The notes under the pieces were generated by a model that was not told the DNA's origin, did not search any database, and saw only the letters and a program-made list of their open reading frames with translations. Positions 34,885 through 45,801 of a stretch of 64,000 nucleotides of DNA are shown here, in pieces; position 1 is the first letter of the stretch, and each line of letters opens with the position of its first letter. The translations under genes were made by a program, and so were the position numbers. The stretch comes from Cyclaneusma minus (Eukaryota > Ascomycota > Leotiomycetes > Marthamycetales > Marthamycetaceae), in NCBI GenBank assembly GCA_037179335.1, contig JAKZHN010000019.1:1-64000 (forward strand), written 5' to 3'.

Positions 34885-35970
34885 AGCCGGTGATGGACTG
34901 CATGGAGGGGCGTTGGGTGTTGTGGAGGCGCAAAGGATGTGAGTCTGAAAAAAGCAAGTCATTCAAACAGCGCACGGTCGGATCCGTCTTCGATGAATAA
35001 GAAGAGAAATGTCATGCAGAAGGCGTTGCAAGTGATGCAGATGCAAGCACTCGCTCTCTGCAGCGCTGCAGCAATGCAATAGGTGAGCACACATCACACA
35101 CCTCAGCGGCAATGCTGATGGGAAGTTCCATAATGACCTGGAGGTCGCCCCCGCGAATGCTAGTGTTTTAGAATATGTATATTCTGTGTTACACAGCTCT
35201 AGAGTAGACGGGATTTGCCATTGCATTTGTCTGTCTGTCTGCAAGAAGCGAAGCTTCTGTCAGCGAAGCTTCTGTCAGCGAGCGTCGAAGTCTCGAAATT
35301 CCACCGACACTTCAAAAATAACGCACCACGGCTCACCACTTTACTTGTCAAGTATCAACTGCCCTACCGCTCGCTCAACGCCCGTGGGTCAAAGCCAACC
35401 GTTCAGCCTCCCGGCCGAGCTATATCCTCCGCCCGTAGCCAGGCTAAGATACTGGACTGTAGACATTTCTAGTCGAGAGCCATGTCACCGCCGCCAGATG
35501 GGGCCTTAGGCTGTGCCACTGGACGACCACCGGGCCCCAAATTCCAGACATCGTTCATACTTCGGAGCTTACTCCGGTCTTCAGCTTCTTTTGCCCTTCG
35601 GGTCCAGATCTCTAGTGATATCATTGGTTTTGCAAAAATTAAGGTTGAGCCGAAAAATGAATTACTCGCAGTGATGCATGTTCAGACTTGTGCCACCATC
35701 GAAAGTGCGGAGGGAAAGTCAATTGAGAGAGAGATTTGTCTGGAATTGCTTGAATTCCACGTGCGATTTGCTCATGAATGTTCGTGTTATGACCTAATTC
35801 CTAGCGAAGAATGGAAATCCATGTGCTACTAATGAATGTCAAGTATCCAACAAACTACTAAACGCTGGAGGGCAGCTCGACCCAGATATGGAACCTAAAG
35901 GGCAGCCTACGGTAATGGTCTCAAGAGAAGAGCCTCGCACATTGAGCGTGCAGCGGCGTATGCAAGGCGT
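34885..35970. other. Intergenic, no gene recognised
   Basis: Contains a two-copy GCGAAGCTTCTGTCA repeat near 35248-35279 preceded by (CTGT)n. A 116-codon frame at 35482-35832 has no recognisable features and weak codon bias. Confidence 0.45.
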
Positions 35971-36994
35971 CTAGATCTTTTCGGCGTCGGCCTTTCCAGC
36001 TTTGATCTCATCCTCGTATGTAGCTGTGTTATCACAGTCAGCAGAGCTGTTGCAGGTGAAAAAAAGCATGGAGATAACAATATGGACAACATACAGTAGT
36101 AATTGAATGGATCGTTGGAGTCACGCTTGGCTGCATTGGCCTTTGCAGCTTCGATCTTTCCAGCTTTGACTTCGTCCTCGTACGTAGCTGTGTTCGCGGC
36201 CACAGTCAGCAAGCTGTTGCAGGTGAAAGCAGTGTGATGATAACAATATGGTCAACATACAGTAGTAATTGAATGGATCGTTGGAGTCACGCTTGGCTGC
36301 ATTGGCCTTTGCAGCTTCGATCTTTCCAGCTTTGACTTCATCCTCGTACGTAGCTGTGGCGCCACAGTCAGCAGAGCTGTTGCAGGTAAAAGCAGTGTGG
36401 AGGGGGCATGGATAACATACAGTAGTAGTTGAACGGATCGTTGCTGTCACGCTTGGCTGCCACGGCTTTTCCAGCCTTGGCTTCACCCTCGTACGTAGCT
36501 GTGTTTCGCCAGTTAGAAGAGCTGTTGCAGGTAAAAGCAGTGTGGAGGGGACATGGATAACATACAGTAGTAATTGAACGGATCATTAGAGTCACGCTTG
36601 ACAGCATCGGCCTCCAGCTTCTCCTTGACGGCTGCGGCCTTCCCTTCGTAGGTAGCTATTTTCCGTCACAGTTAGCAATGGAAGCTGTTGCAGGTGAAAT
36701 GGACAACATACAGTAGTAGTTGAAAGGATCATTAGAGTCACGCTTGACTGCATCGGCCTCCAGCTTCTCCTTGACGGCTGCGGCTTTGCCTTCATACGTA
36801 GCTGTGTTCCGCCAGAGTTAGCAAAGCTGTTGCAGGGAGATGGACAACGCACAGTAGTAATTGAACGGATCATCAGAGTCACGCTTGACTGCACCGGCCT
36901 CAGCCTTGCGAGCAGGAGCAGCGACTGGAATGGCCAGGGCGTAGACGAGAGGCAGGCCGACGCCGGCGAGGAAGAGTGACTGAGTGAGCTTCAT
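35971..36994 (-). CDS. Secreted Kex2-processed repeat peptide precursor, RiPP-like (six DSxDPFNYY repeats)
   Basis: Seven exons: 36853-36994, 36712-36801, 36566-36655, 36421-36498, 36261-36353, 36095-36187 and 35971-36023. Introns are 51-73 bp. The spliced product is 212 aa. Residues 1-20 (MKLTQSLFLAGVGLPLVYAL) form a signal peptide. A pro-segment ends in KR at 37-38. Six copies of DSDDPFNYY or DSNDPFNYY follow KR at 38, 68, 98, 124, 155 and 186, each continuing STYE and then a Lys/Glu/Ala-rich spacer such as VKAGKIEAAKANAA up to the next KR. Every intron is phase 1 and splits the Ser codon after NYY, so each repeat is one symmetric exon. Introns also resemble one another (GTATGTT donors, CCTGCAACAGCT near the 3' end), showing duplication of exon plus intron. 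Architecture matches fungal Kex2-processed repeat proteins and dikaritin (UstA-like) RiPP precursors. Tyr-rich cores suit UstY-type cyclisation, but no UstY (DUF3328) gene is in the window. A pheromone is less likely: there are no Ste13 sites and no Trp/Cys core. It is 1.4 kb from the metabolic cluster; linkage is unproven. Confidence 0.85.
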
Positions 36995-38359
36995 GGTTGC
37001 GGATGGTATGAGAATCCGAGAATTTTCGATGCAGAGATTTTGAAGTGTCTGAGGCGTTGCGGATGCTCTACCTTCGTCGATGGGCAGCTCGTCATTCTGT
37101 GGACATTGGAGTGGTATTTATACTCGGATCCGGTGTTCTGATAGAGCCCTCGCATCGGCTCAGAACAGCGATCAAGATTTCGGAGGCACATTACACTTTG
37201 ATACTTGGACAGAGGGGGCTTTTGTATTGGAGTATCGAGTATTGAGAGGTTTGGCAGATTGGTTGGGCAGCTAAAGCCTCATTCCAGAATGGCCTCTTGA
37301 GTTTGGGTTGACGCTCGACCAACTCTTTCAGCTCCCGACTGGAACCTCCAAGGTCACGAGTACGTAATGGATAGGTAAAAGGTAGCTTTCAAGGTCGCAT
37401 GAAGAGAGCAAGCATTAGGCGATACACGTGGCAGAACGAGCGGGCTGGAATTGATAAATCCAACTTCTTGCATTCGATTATCGCAACTTTGCGCGTCTCG
37501 AGTCTGCCGAGTATGATATTTAGACGAGCTATCAAAACATGGCAGTGATGTTCCAACTCACTTGACTGACAGAACGCTGCAAGGCAAGCCAGATTTTGGA
37601 TATTTAGGAATCTCGGGATATATGAATCGACCGTTGAAGGCAACAGTCTTCAATCCTATCCACTACCACACAGACGTGGGGGCCGTGGGGGGAAGAGACC
37701 CATGAGTAATGAAGGAAACTGAAAACCCGATTACCTCGAGTGTCGAGTCAAGTCGCCCTCAACCAATGTCCTGATCAACGATGTCTACTGCCGTGCATGA
37801 GGCGATCGTAGCGCGACAAATAAAGTTGATGGTATTGGTGTCCACATGTGAAACTGATTGGATAATGGATATGATAGAGCTTCATGCCGAACAGCTGATA
37901 CCCGGGACTAGAGGCTTTCATGAGACTTTCGGTGATGAGATTGAAGAAGGCGGAATTGGTAGACCTGGAATGGAGAAAAAAGAGCGGTCCAGCGGATCAG
38001 CGGAATGTGGAAAAGCTTACATGTAATGAGAGGAAGTGCGGTTGAGTTTTGATGGAGGATTTATATTCTTGTCATGCGGGGGCAGCCTTCCCATTTCTTG
38101 GCAACGGGTCACGGGGGCGGATGGCCCGTGCGCCACTTGATATTTCCAACGTCAGGGCCGTTTCACTCCCTCTTCCCTACCATACCTCCCAATCTTAGTC
38201 GCCAAATACCCCCGAATCCATACTGGTGACGCAGGGATGAGGGATCCTTTAACTCAAGAGCCCATTCGAGCATACACATGTGGACATAACAACGCCACAA
38301 CTCAGCACCAAAAGCCGCTTCTGCTAGTTTCAACCACGCCCCAGCATTCTCAGCATGCT
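36995..38359. other. Intergenic: precursor-gene promoter and MFS 3' side
   Basis: No gene is supported. An 81-codon frame at 37781-38026 is of uncertain reality. The promoter of the minus-strand peptide precursor lies at its left end. Confidence 0.45.
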
Positions 38360-39963
38360 CTAGTAGCTTGACTGCTTCCGGGCCCTCAGCGTGCTCCCAA
38401 AGCGGTAGAGTATCCCAGTGGTCGGCAAGGCGATCCCAATCGACAAAAACGCCAACATACTATTTCCCCAGCCATACCCCAAGGTGTCGTACATCTTGCT
38501 TGAGAACAAAGGAAACGCAAAGGCCAATAGACTCCTCAGCACCTGCGTTGCAGCCGATGCCGAGCTCACGTGCTCAGGATATGCGTCCATGACGTATGCA
38601 TGGAGCGTGGTGTCGAATGTCTGCATGCCGAGCGAGAGCAACGCCGCGCCAACATCGACGACCAGCCAGAAGAGGTGGTATTGCGCCGCCCACCCGTACA
38701 GAATAAGGCCGATGGGCGTGATCAAAACTCCCGGCAGCAGAAGCGGGATTCGGTCCTCCGGTATGTGTGTGTTTCCGTTGCGCGCCGCCAGTCGTTTGTA
38801 GAAGTAGTCCATGACTGGGCCACAAATTTGGGAGCCGGAAATGGTGCCGGTGCAGATGGCGATGTAATGGAGGCCGGAGATGGAGATCGATTCGCCGTAG
38901 GCATTTACCCAGAGGGAAGAGAAGCTTGCCAGTGCAAAATACAGCAAGCCGTAGTTGATGCCTGCGAGAATGGCCTGGATCTGGATAATCGGGTGGAATG
39001 CCAGCAGACGAAGGGGCCGGGATAAGCTGCGGCCTAGCTTCCATGCAGCAGAGCGGCCGGATTCGCGTATGTCCATCTCGGTGTGATAGCGAGAGTCGCC
39101 CGTCTCTTTACGCTTTTTTTCAGCTCGACGCCGGAGCAAAACTGGTGCAAAGCTCTCGAAGAAGAGGAAGAAGGAGGCTACCTCGACGGTGACTTGGAGA
39201 ATGGTGGTTGCCCAGAACATCCAGCGCCATGTGGAATACTGGACAATGAAGCCGCCCACAATGGGGCCTACCGCAGAGCCGGTGAGAGGAATGAGCAGGT
39301 ATAGGCTCAAAGAACGCCCTCTTTGCTTTGCTGACCAGATATCGGAGAGCACCCCATATGCCAGACTGTACACGGCACTGGCGCCAAAGCCTGCCAGCAA
39401 GCGAGCTGCTATCAACAGGCCTTTCGAGTTCGCAAATCCACAAACGAGGTTCCAGATCAAAAACCACACATTTGTAGTATGGAAGACTTTGCTTCGGCCG
39501 TAAATTTCTGAGAGCGGGCCGACCATGAGAGGGCCAAAGGCTGTCGCTAGAAGGTATACCGACAGTGCCATGGTTGATTCGGTAGTGGACATATCTAAGT
39601 CATCTGCTATGGTGTCTATCGCAGGTGCCATCATCTACCTCGGTGTCAATTGTCATATTTGGGCGGTTTGCGGTTTGAACAGCAAGGATCGGAAAGCTGG
39701 AGCCATACCGTTGAGACCATGATGCGGACGAACCCCGTACCGGACACGGCTACTGTGACTCCCCATTTCAACTTGGTGGACCAATTCAGCGGGTTTTCGG
39801 CGTCACCTGGACTGAAGTCCACGAGAAAGGCCTCATCCCACTCAGCCTCCGCGTCGGCGGTAGCGGGTTTTGCCTCGCCACGTTCTTGAGCATCGGGGCT
39901 GCCTTTCTCGTTGTGCAACTCGAGCTCGCCCATCTGGGCAGTTTCCGTGGCTTCGACATGCAT
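38360..39963 (-). CDS. MFS drug:H+ antiporter (DHA1-type), cluster transporter
   Basis: Two exons, 39709-39963 and 38360-39634 (74-bp intron), give 509 aa. A cytosolic N-terminus ends in DAENPLNWSTKLKWGV, the DPxNWS-type signature that precedes TM1 in fungal DHA1 multidrug transporters. STTESTMALSVYLLATAFGPLMVGPLSEIYGR contains the loop 2-3 motif GPLSExYGR, and RLLAGFGASAVYSLAYGVLSDIW plus SAVGPIVGGFI carry the TM4-TM5 antiporter motif C. About 12 hydrophobic segments are visible, with a cytosolic loop around RRRAEKKRKETGD. It is the first gene of the cluster and probably exports the product or gives self-protection. Its 5' region holds four CGGATCTGA(T/C)AA copies. Confidence 0.9.
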
Positions 39964-40086
39964 GGTAAGGGCGAGGTTGAAACAAAGAACAAATTCGATT
40001 ATGGGCGGGCTCGCAGAAGCCACATGAGAGTGGGATACACCCGCTTAACAACAAACCTGGGGCGACGGTAGGGGAGGCATTGAGCT

Positions 40087-40239
40087 CGGATCTGATAACA
40101 ATCCGCTCTTTAAGTCCGAAAAGCAAACATTGGCTGTAAGTGTTGGTTGGAACAAAGCGCGGATCTGACAACAAGTAGTGGAACAAGGTTCGGATCTGAT
40201 AACAATCCACTCTTTAAGTCCGAACTCGGATCTGATAAG
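40087..40239. promoter_or_regulatory. Four copies of CGGATCTGAYAA upstream of the MFS gene
   Basis: Copies start at 40087, 40160, 40191 and 40227, about 120-280 bp 5' of the MFS start codon at 39963. Two are part of a 34-bp direct repeat (40087-40120 and 40191-40224) that differs at one base. In the first, CGG and CCG halves face each other (CGG-N13-CCG); each copy also holds a GATA core. CGG half-sites are typical for Zn2Cys6 factors, so these are candidate operator sites. That role is inferred. Confidence 0.5.
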
Positions 40240-40500
40240 AAGCCACGCGCAGAAGTGCGAACCAATGAACGATGAGATGGGTGCATGGTGGCGTAGTACA
40301 GACAGGGGGCAAAGAACGGATGGTTGCTTTCGGACTTGCTTGATATGGATGTGAGCTGTTCTCCGAGCGTAACTCCGTAAGTGAGCTTTCCCAGTGAAGC
40401 TTCTTGGCACAGAAGTTCCTAACGGCGATAGGAATGCGCTTGGGAAGCTACTACTATTTACATTGGGGGTGATGTGGCGCTTGTGTAACCCCCCGCCTGT

Positions 40501-41402
40501 TTAGCTTTGCGCCGCCTCCTTCGAATACTTCGCAGCATTTTGGTTCCATCCGTCTACCCAGTCCGCAATATAGCCTGGCGTACCAGGGAACAAATTTGTG
40601 GGTGCCGGAATCGGTTCTCCGTAAACCATTCGAGCCGGCACCACACCCGCCCACACCCCCTTTCGCATTTCCTCATCCTTGAGGTCTCCTCTCGCCTCAC
40701 CTGTCGTTCCTGTGCGTACCTTGACACTCGCAGAATGAATGTCGACGCGAAGGATCCCGGTGCTGATCAACTCCGTCTTGCTCGGGTAGCGTGTATGCTG
40801 CCAGCGCTCGGGGACAAGATTGTTGGTGATGAGCTCCATAGCCCAGAGCCGCTCCGGCTCGTCCGTGACGACATGGGCCTTTCCAAACACAACTGCGGAC
40901 CGGTAATTGCAGCTGTGGTGGTTCGGTGTCAGCGCGAGGACAATGCCGTCCATTAGCGTTGCCGATACGCAGACGGGGATGCCCGAGTGCTCGCCGCTGC
41001 TGCTATCGGTGGCGTCGCGAGATAGACGCAGGATGCGTGAGGAGATGTAGCCATGGAGGTACACGGAGCGCCGGCTGTCGGCGTCTTCTTCGGTTGGATT
41101 GAAGCTTCCGGTGCAGCCTATCATGGGCAGAATTACAGGAAAAGCAAAATCATCTTGGTCTGGAGAGGTGTGAAATGCGATGTTGAGGATGGGTGCCTCG
41201 TCAATGACCGGGTAAATCTGCTGGTATTGGTATTGGCCTAAGGGTGCGATTGTTAGGGACCGAGAGTCATGCCATATGCTAAGAAAGCAGTCTTCGAGAA
41301 TTCCCACGTACCACGAGCTCGGTAACGGTTTACTGTGTTCAGCGCCGTCTTAGCATATGCAACGTCGCCAACTGCTGGAATTTTTGTGGTGGAAGAAGTC
41401 AT
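40501..41402 (-). CDS. PNPOx-like flavin-nucleotide-binding protein
   Basis: Two exons, 41312-41402 and 40501-41237, with a 74-bp intron, give 275 aa from MTSSTTKIPAVGD. A start 54 bp upstream (METDHSHWLS) is also open. The split-barrel fold is indicated by TVNRYRARG joined to QIYPVIDEAPILNIAF, then FPVILPMIGCTG, SVYLHGYISSRILRL, VCVSATLMDGIVLA, and YRSAVVFGKAHVVTD, the pattern of the pyridoxamine-5'-phosphate-oxidase-related FMN-binding family (NimA-like). The conserved C-terminal block is WAGVVPARMVYGEPIPAPTN. Members bind FMN or F420 and act as reductases or oxidases on small molecules. Substrate unknown. It is divergent from the CGS-like gene across a 493-bp promoter, so co-regulation is likely. 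Confidence 0.88.
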
Positions 41403-41598
41403 GGCTGTTGAGAACTGAGATAACGTGGAAAGCCAATGCGAGTGATCTGTCTCCAACGATTATGGGATATCGTGAGAATTCGTAATAGGTTTTCGGCAGC
41501 TTTTAATATCATTGATTTGGCTCATTGCGTGCCTGATGGCCTTGTAGGACTTACCTCTGTCAGCACGTACCTAGGTACCTCTCTAGGCACATAGTCGC

Positions 41599-41606
41599 TC
41601 GGCCGA
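41599..41606. promoter_or_regulatory. TCGGCCGA palindrome in divergent promoter
   Basis: 8-bp perfect palindrome between the divergent PNPOx-like and CGS-like genes. The same motif lies in two other divergent promoters of the cluster (52746 and 57329). Candidate Zn2Cys6 site; inferred. Confidence 0.4.
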
Positions 41607-41895
41607 AGCAGGACAACATGCGCTTTTAGAAGCCGTGTTGATTACTTTCCATGTCCGAGCCTTGGGATCGAAGGCTCGGGGTTGGATTTTGATTTCCATT
41701 GTCCGAAGCTAACATGATCCTACGTTAACAATTCAGGACATATCGGCACGGCCTAGTTTTGTCGGGGAGCACACTGCCCAGAGGATCATGAGGCCGGCTC
41801 AACAAGCTAGAGCGCTGCTATTTAAGCTTAAGTGCTACTGGTATGGGCAATGAATAACTGGAAATTGTGATAGGATATCACCATTCGTTCTCAGT

Positions 41896-43701
41896 ATGTC
41901 TTCTGCATTGTCTAGAGACTCTTCTTCCAGGCCTCTGCCATACCCTCCACCTCTTGGCTTTCCTGTCCCCACCGATCGTCATGCCGTCTCTGTACAGCTA
42001 CCCACATGGGACGACATGTGTGGGATGGCAAGCCAGGAGGCCCGTGTTACCTCTGTGCAGCAAATTGGATATCCTAGATCTTTCCTCAATCAAGATGTGG
42101 TCAAGGCAAGCAAAACCTACCAGCTCGACAAATTGCACCACAGCAACTAACTGATTACCCGGCTTTTCTTCCTACAGGTAAACAACGCTTGCCTTGCTCT
42201 TCTAGGACGACAGGATGAGAAAGTTCTGGTGTTCCCTGCACTAAACCATGCTCTGGCCTGCCAGGCCATGATCATCGACTCTAGCCAAGTTCGAATCACG
42301 GCTGCAGACTTTCTGCTAGAAGAATCAGGCGCCACAGACTCCGGCCTCACTGGTCCTAGGCGCTTCTACATGGTCTTCTATCCAGTCAGCATGCATGCCT
42401 CCGCCATGACGTTTTGGAGGCTGACTGGAACGGGAATCTCGTCACGTCTCGCCCACAGCATGCACGAGTACCTTGACAACATCTGCCCAGTGGCTACTGG
42501 GTCAGATGAGATGATCTCCGAAGGCCCGAAAGAAGATTCTCTCCACCGGGAGCTGACAAATACAAAGGCAGATGAGTTGGTGCGCCGGCGCATCGTCAAC
42601 CTCCTCCATCGCGCATCTACCCGCATCAACACGCACAGCCGCTTCATGCCCTCTGATGTGTTTCTATATCCAACAGGAATGACGGCCATCTACCAGTTGA
42701 CGAAGTTGCTCCGAGCTTGGCGACCGGAGCAAACTATCGTGTTTGGATTTCCATACGAACTCACGCTGAAAATGATGCAGACCTACGGACAAGAGTGCAA
42801 GTTCTACGGCTTTGGAACGCCACGTGAGCTTGATGAGTTTGAAGATTACCTGGAGAGTGAGGCGGAGAATGGACGCAGGATTCAGTCCGTTTGGTGCGAG
42901 TGTGCATCAAACCCGTTGCTCAAGACAGTTGATCTAGCACGTATCCGGCAATTGGCCGACACGTATGGCTTCGTTCTGATTGTCGACGAGACGATTGGTA
43001 GCTTTGCCAATATCGACCTGGCAGATGTTGCGGACGTAATCATTACTTCGCTGACCAAAAGCTTCAGTGGCAGGGCCAACGTGATGGCCGGAAGCATCGT
43101 CCTCAATCCGGCTCTGCCATTCTACGAGCCGCTCAAGAAGTCGCTGACCACGACCTATGCCAATGAACTGTTTGGCAACGACGCAGTTGTCCTCGAGTAC
43201 AACAGCCGCAAATTCCTGCCACGCGCCGCTGTCATGAACAGGAACGCGCAGCACTTGGTCAACATACTCAATCCGGTCGCTGGCACGTCCTCCAGCACGC
43301 TCACGCACCTGTATCATCCTTCAACGTGTGCCTGGTCGCAGGCAAACTACAAAGCATTCATGCGCGAAGCCACATCCGAATTCACACCTGGCTATGGAGG
43401 ACTCTTCACCCTCGAGTTCGAGAGCGTGCTGGCCGCGGCGACCTTTTTCGACGCGCTCAACGTACACAAGGGCCCATCCCTGGGGGCCTCGGTGACGCTG
43501 GCTCAACCATACGTCCAGACAGTCTTCGCGAGAGAGAAATCTTGGGCTGCATCGTACGGGTTAAGTGAGACAATTGTGCGCATCTCCACGGGGTTGGAAG
43601 ACCATCAGTCATTGGCACGCGAGTTTCTGAGGGCTTTGCGGCTAGCAGACAGATTCAAGGCTGGTCGGGAGGTTAACGGGTACCTGCACAGCTTTCTTTA
43701 G
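41896..43701 (+). CDS. Cystathionine gamma-synthase-like PLP enzyme
   Basis: Two exons, 41896-42105 and 42178-43701, give 577 aa. The 72-bp intron uses a GC donor (CAAG|GCAAGC) and CTACAG acceptor; no GT donor restores the frame. The N-terminus AVSVQLPTWDDMCGM and GYPRSF are typical of fungal Str2-type CGS. VFPALNHALACQAMII, DVFLYPTGMTAIYQLTKLL (cofactor phosphate region) and LIVDETIGSFANIDL (Asp for the pyridine N) follow. SLTKSFSGRANVMAG provides the Schiff-base Lys364. Primary CGS joins an O-acylhomoserine to cysteine. Cluster-encoded relatives in fungi (Fub7 and CndF types) instead use the vinylglycine ketimine for C-C bond formation. With an aspartokinase nearby, a homoserine-derived gamma-substituted amino acid is the natural inference. 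No O-acyltransferase for homoserine is in the window, so primary metabolism would have to supply it. Confidence 0.9.
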
Positions 43702-44335
43702 GAGTAGTCTTTATATTTGTGACCAAATTACTGCAACAATGAAGGCATCAGATGAGTCTATGAGAACAGTTTGACGTACCTATGAGAAAACAATTCAGCA
43801 TTGGAAAGCATCATGATTGCAATTTGCACTTCATTTTCTGCATCCTCGCTGTAGTCGTCTTGTAATAGTCTTAGGGATAGTGGGGCCGTGACTTTGGTGC
43901 ATTTACTTGTTTTCGAAGACCCCCTGAAGTTCTCGGATTTCCGGAGCGGAGACCGAGCACTGAGCAGCAGCAACGTGGTGGCGCGTATCTAGGGGACGAC
44001 GGGCTAGTTAAGCACTCTACCACTGAACTCGATATCCTAGCACACTTCCCAACTACAAGTGTAGCCTAATCAGCCATGCGCTGCTACGATATCATTTTCT
44101 TCGGCTGCGGCTGTACCACGCCGATGTCAGACGCGGCTTTGGTCGTGCTACCACCCTACCATGGCACTGTCAATATTCGGACCCGGCTTCTGACAAAGCA
44201 CTCGTTGGTACCGACTAGATGGTTCTTGACCGAAACAATTGTATTCCGTGGATTTTTAGTCCGAGTAAAGAATGCTGTCTACACATACAGGTACGCTACG
44301 TGACGACAAAATAAACCTAGACAGTCCCAGACAGT
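43702..44335. other. Intergenic; half-tRNA-like fragment at 43990-44040
   Basis: Between two convergent genes. On the minus strand a stretch reads GAGTTCAGTGGTAGAGTGCTTAAC, resembling a tRNA 5' half with its A box, but no T arm or acceptor 3' half follows. No protein gene is supported. Confidence 0.35.
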
Positions 44336-45801
44336 CTACACATTGCATGGCTTTCCCTCGACACCAGGCTGATCCCAGAAGCTCGCCATGACCTTGCGAT
44401 CGCCCTCCCATCCCCAACGTGCGTGTTGAGCAGCAAAGTTCTTAATGCATGAATTAGCCTCATATCTTCGCAATGCAGAAGGACTGGAATACTCACATCG
44501 ACTAGCAGAACGTCACCCGCATCCCATGTGATGCTCGATTCCAGCTCGTGCTGAAACTTGTCCATCTTCTGCAACCACTCGCGCGGAATGACCTCATCTT
44601 CTTCGATGCCAGCAAACTGCGAATCGGTCAATACTCAGTCTTGTTGGAGTATCCGTGGAGTCGTCCACAAACAAAAGGAAATCACTACAGAGAGGGAATG
44701 ATTCAACTTACATGAGGGGGAATGGAGACTCCCTCGGTGCCGTCTGCCTTCTTGAAGGTGAATGGAGGATCGAACGTGTTGTTGGCAGCGGCATTAGTGT
44801 AGCGTGTGGACATGGCCTATGCATCAAGATCAGGTCAGTATCGCCAAATATCGGAAGTTTCGACTCGATAGGAAGGCTCTTACATTGAAGATGGTAGGCA
44901 CGTGCTTGGTAGGATGCTCACGGATGCCAGCAACCCGGTGAACGACGTCAAGGTCACCATTGTCCTGCCACGTCCAGTTGAAACCGCGACGCTGCCAGAC
45001 TGGCAAGCTTTCATCGGACTTGTCAATCTTCTCGTGCCACCCTCCGGCCTTTGCTAGGTCGATCATCTTCTTCTCCACCATTGCGCGCTTGCCCTCCTCG
45101 GTCTCAGGCATCTTCTCGCCGTTCTTGGGGCCGAACGCCGACTCCTTGTATAAACCATTGCCACCAACAATGCCCCCGACCTGCTCGGCGTTGTGGGGGA
45201 TCTGGTACACTAGACCCTTCTTGGCGCATCCCTCGACGAAGCCTGGAGCCTCCTTCTTGAGGCGGTCATACAGTGCAATCGTATTGCAGACAGACGTCTC
45301 TCCACCAGACCCAGGCTTTACCTTGCAGAAAAGAGCGAGGTAGTGCGGGTGCACTGGAGAGACAGCATACTCGTTGTGCCACCCGATGAAATGGCTTGGG
45401 GGGCCCTCATTGGCCGTAAGCACATTTTTGGCTTGGGGACGGCGTAGCACCTCCATCCCGGTGTGCTCGTGTGGGATCCAGGCGTGGGGACCGGAGCCCG
45501 CGAGGGCGAACATGAAGTCGGAAAAGTCCTCGGCCGTCTTCAGAGGCAAGCCTTTGAAGTGGATGGCACCTCCATTGGCGTCAAGAAGCTGGCGAATCGG
45601 GCTCGCAAGGGTCTTGTCGGAAGGCTGAGCTGCCAAAGCTCGAGCTTGCTCGAGAAGAGCGTCTTTGGAAAGCTCAGTAGCAGAAGGCTGAAGGATGAGA
45701 GGGAAGGTAATAGGTGCCTCGTCGCTGTCGCTGATGATCTTGATCTGCTTCTGGTACTCCTTCTGGATTGGAGCCCAGTACTGTTCACCGACGGAACCCA
45801 T
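44336..45801 (-). CDS. TauD/TfdA-type 2-oxoglutarate dioxygenase
   Basis: Four exons, 44884-45801, 44712-44816, 44497-44616 and 44336-44440, all phase 0, give 415 aa. The start MGSVGEQYWAPIQKEYQ was chosen over an upstream in-frame extension that lacks family sequence. GGAIHFKGLPLKTAEDFSDFMFALAG is the family N-terminal core. The iron ligands are His142 and Glu144 in GWHNEYAVSP, i.e. HxE rather than the commoner HxD. The distal His387 is in NFAAQHARWGW, followed by the 2OG-binding Arg region GDRKVMASFW. Members hydroxylate, desaturate or decarboxylatively oxidise small acids and amino acids. The gene is divergent from the HpcH/HpaI aldolase over 393 bp. Probable tailoring enzyme of the cluster; substrate unknown. 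Confidence 0.9.

Noticed and set aside
35971..36994. Mating alpha-pheromone precursor
   Set aside because: KR sites and a signal peptide fit, but there are no dipeptidyl (XA/XP) Ste13 spacers directly after KR, and the core lacks the Trp/Cys/Gly-Gln pattern of filamentous ascomycete pheromones.
36095..36994. CRISPR-like array of spaced repeats
   Set aside because: Repeats are coding exons with conserved frame and splice sites separated by introns, in a eukaryote.
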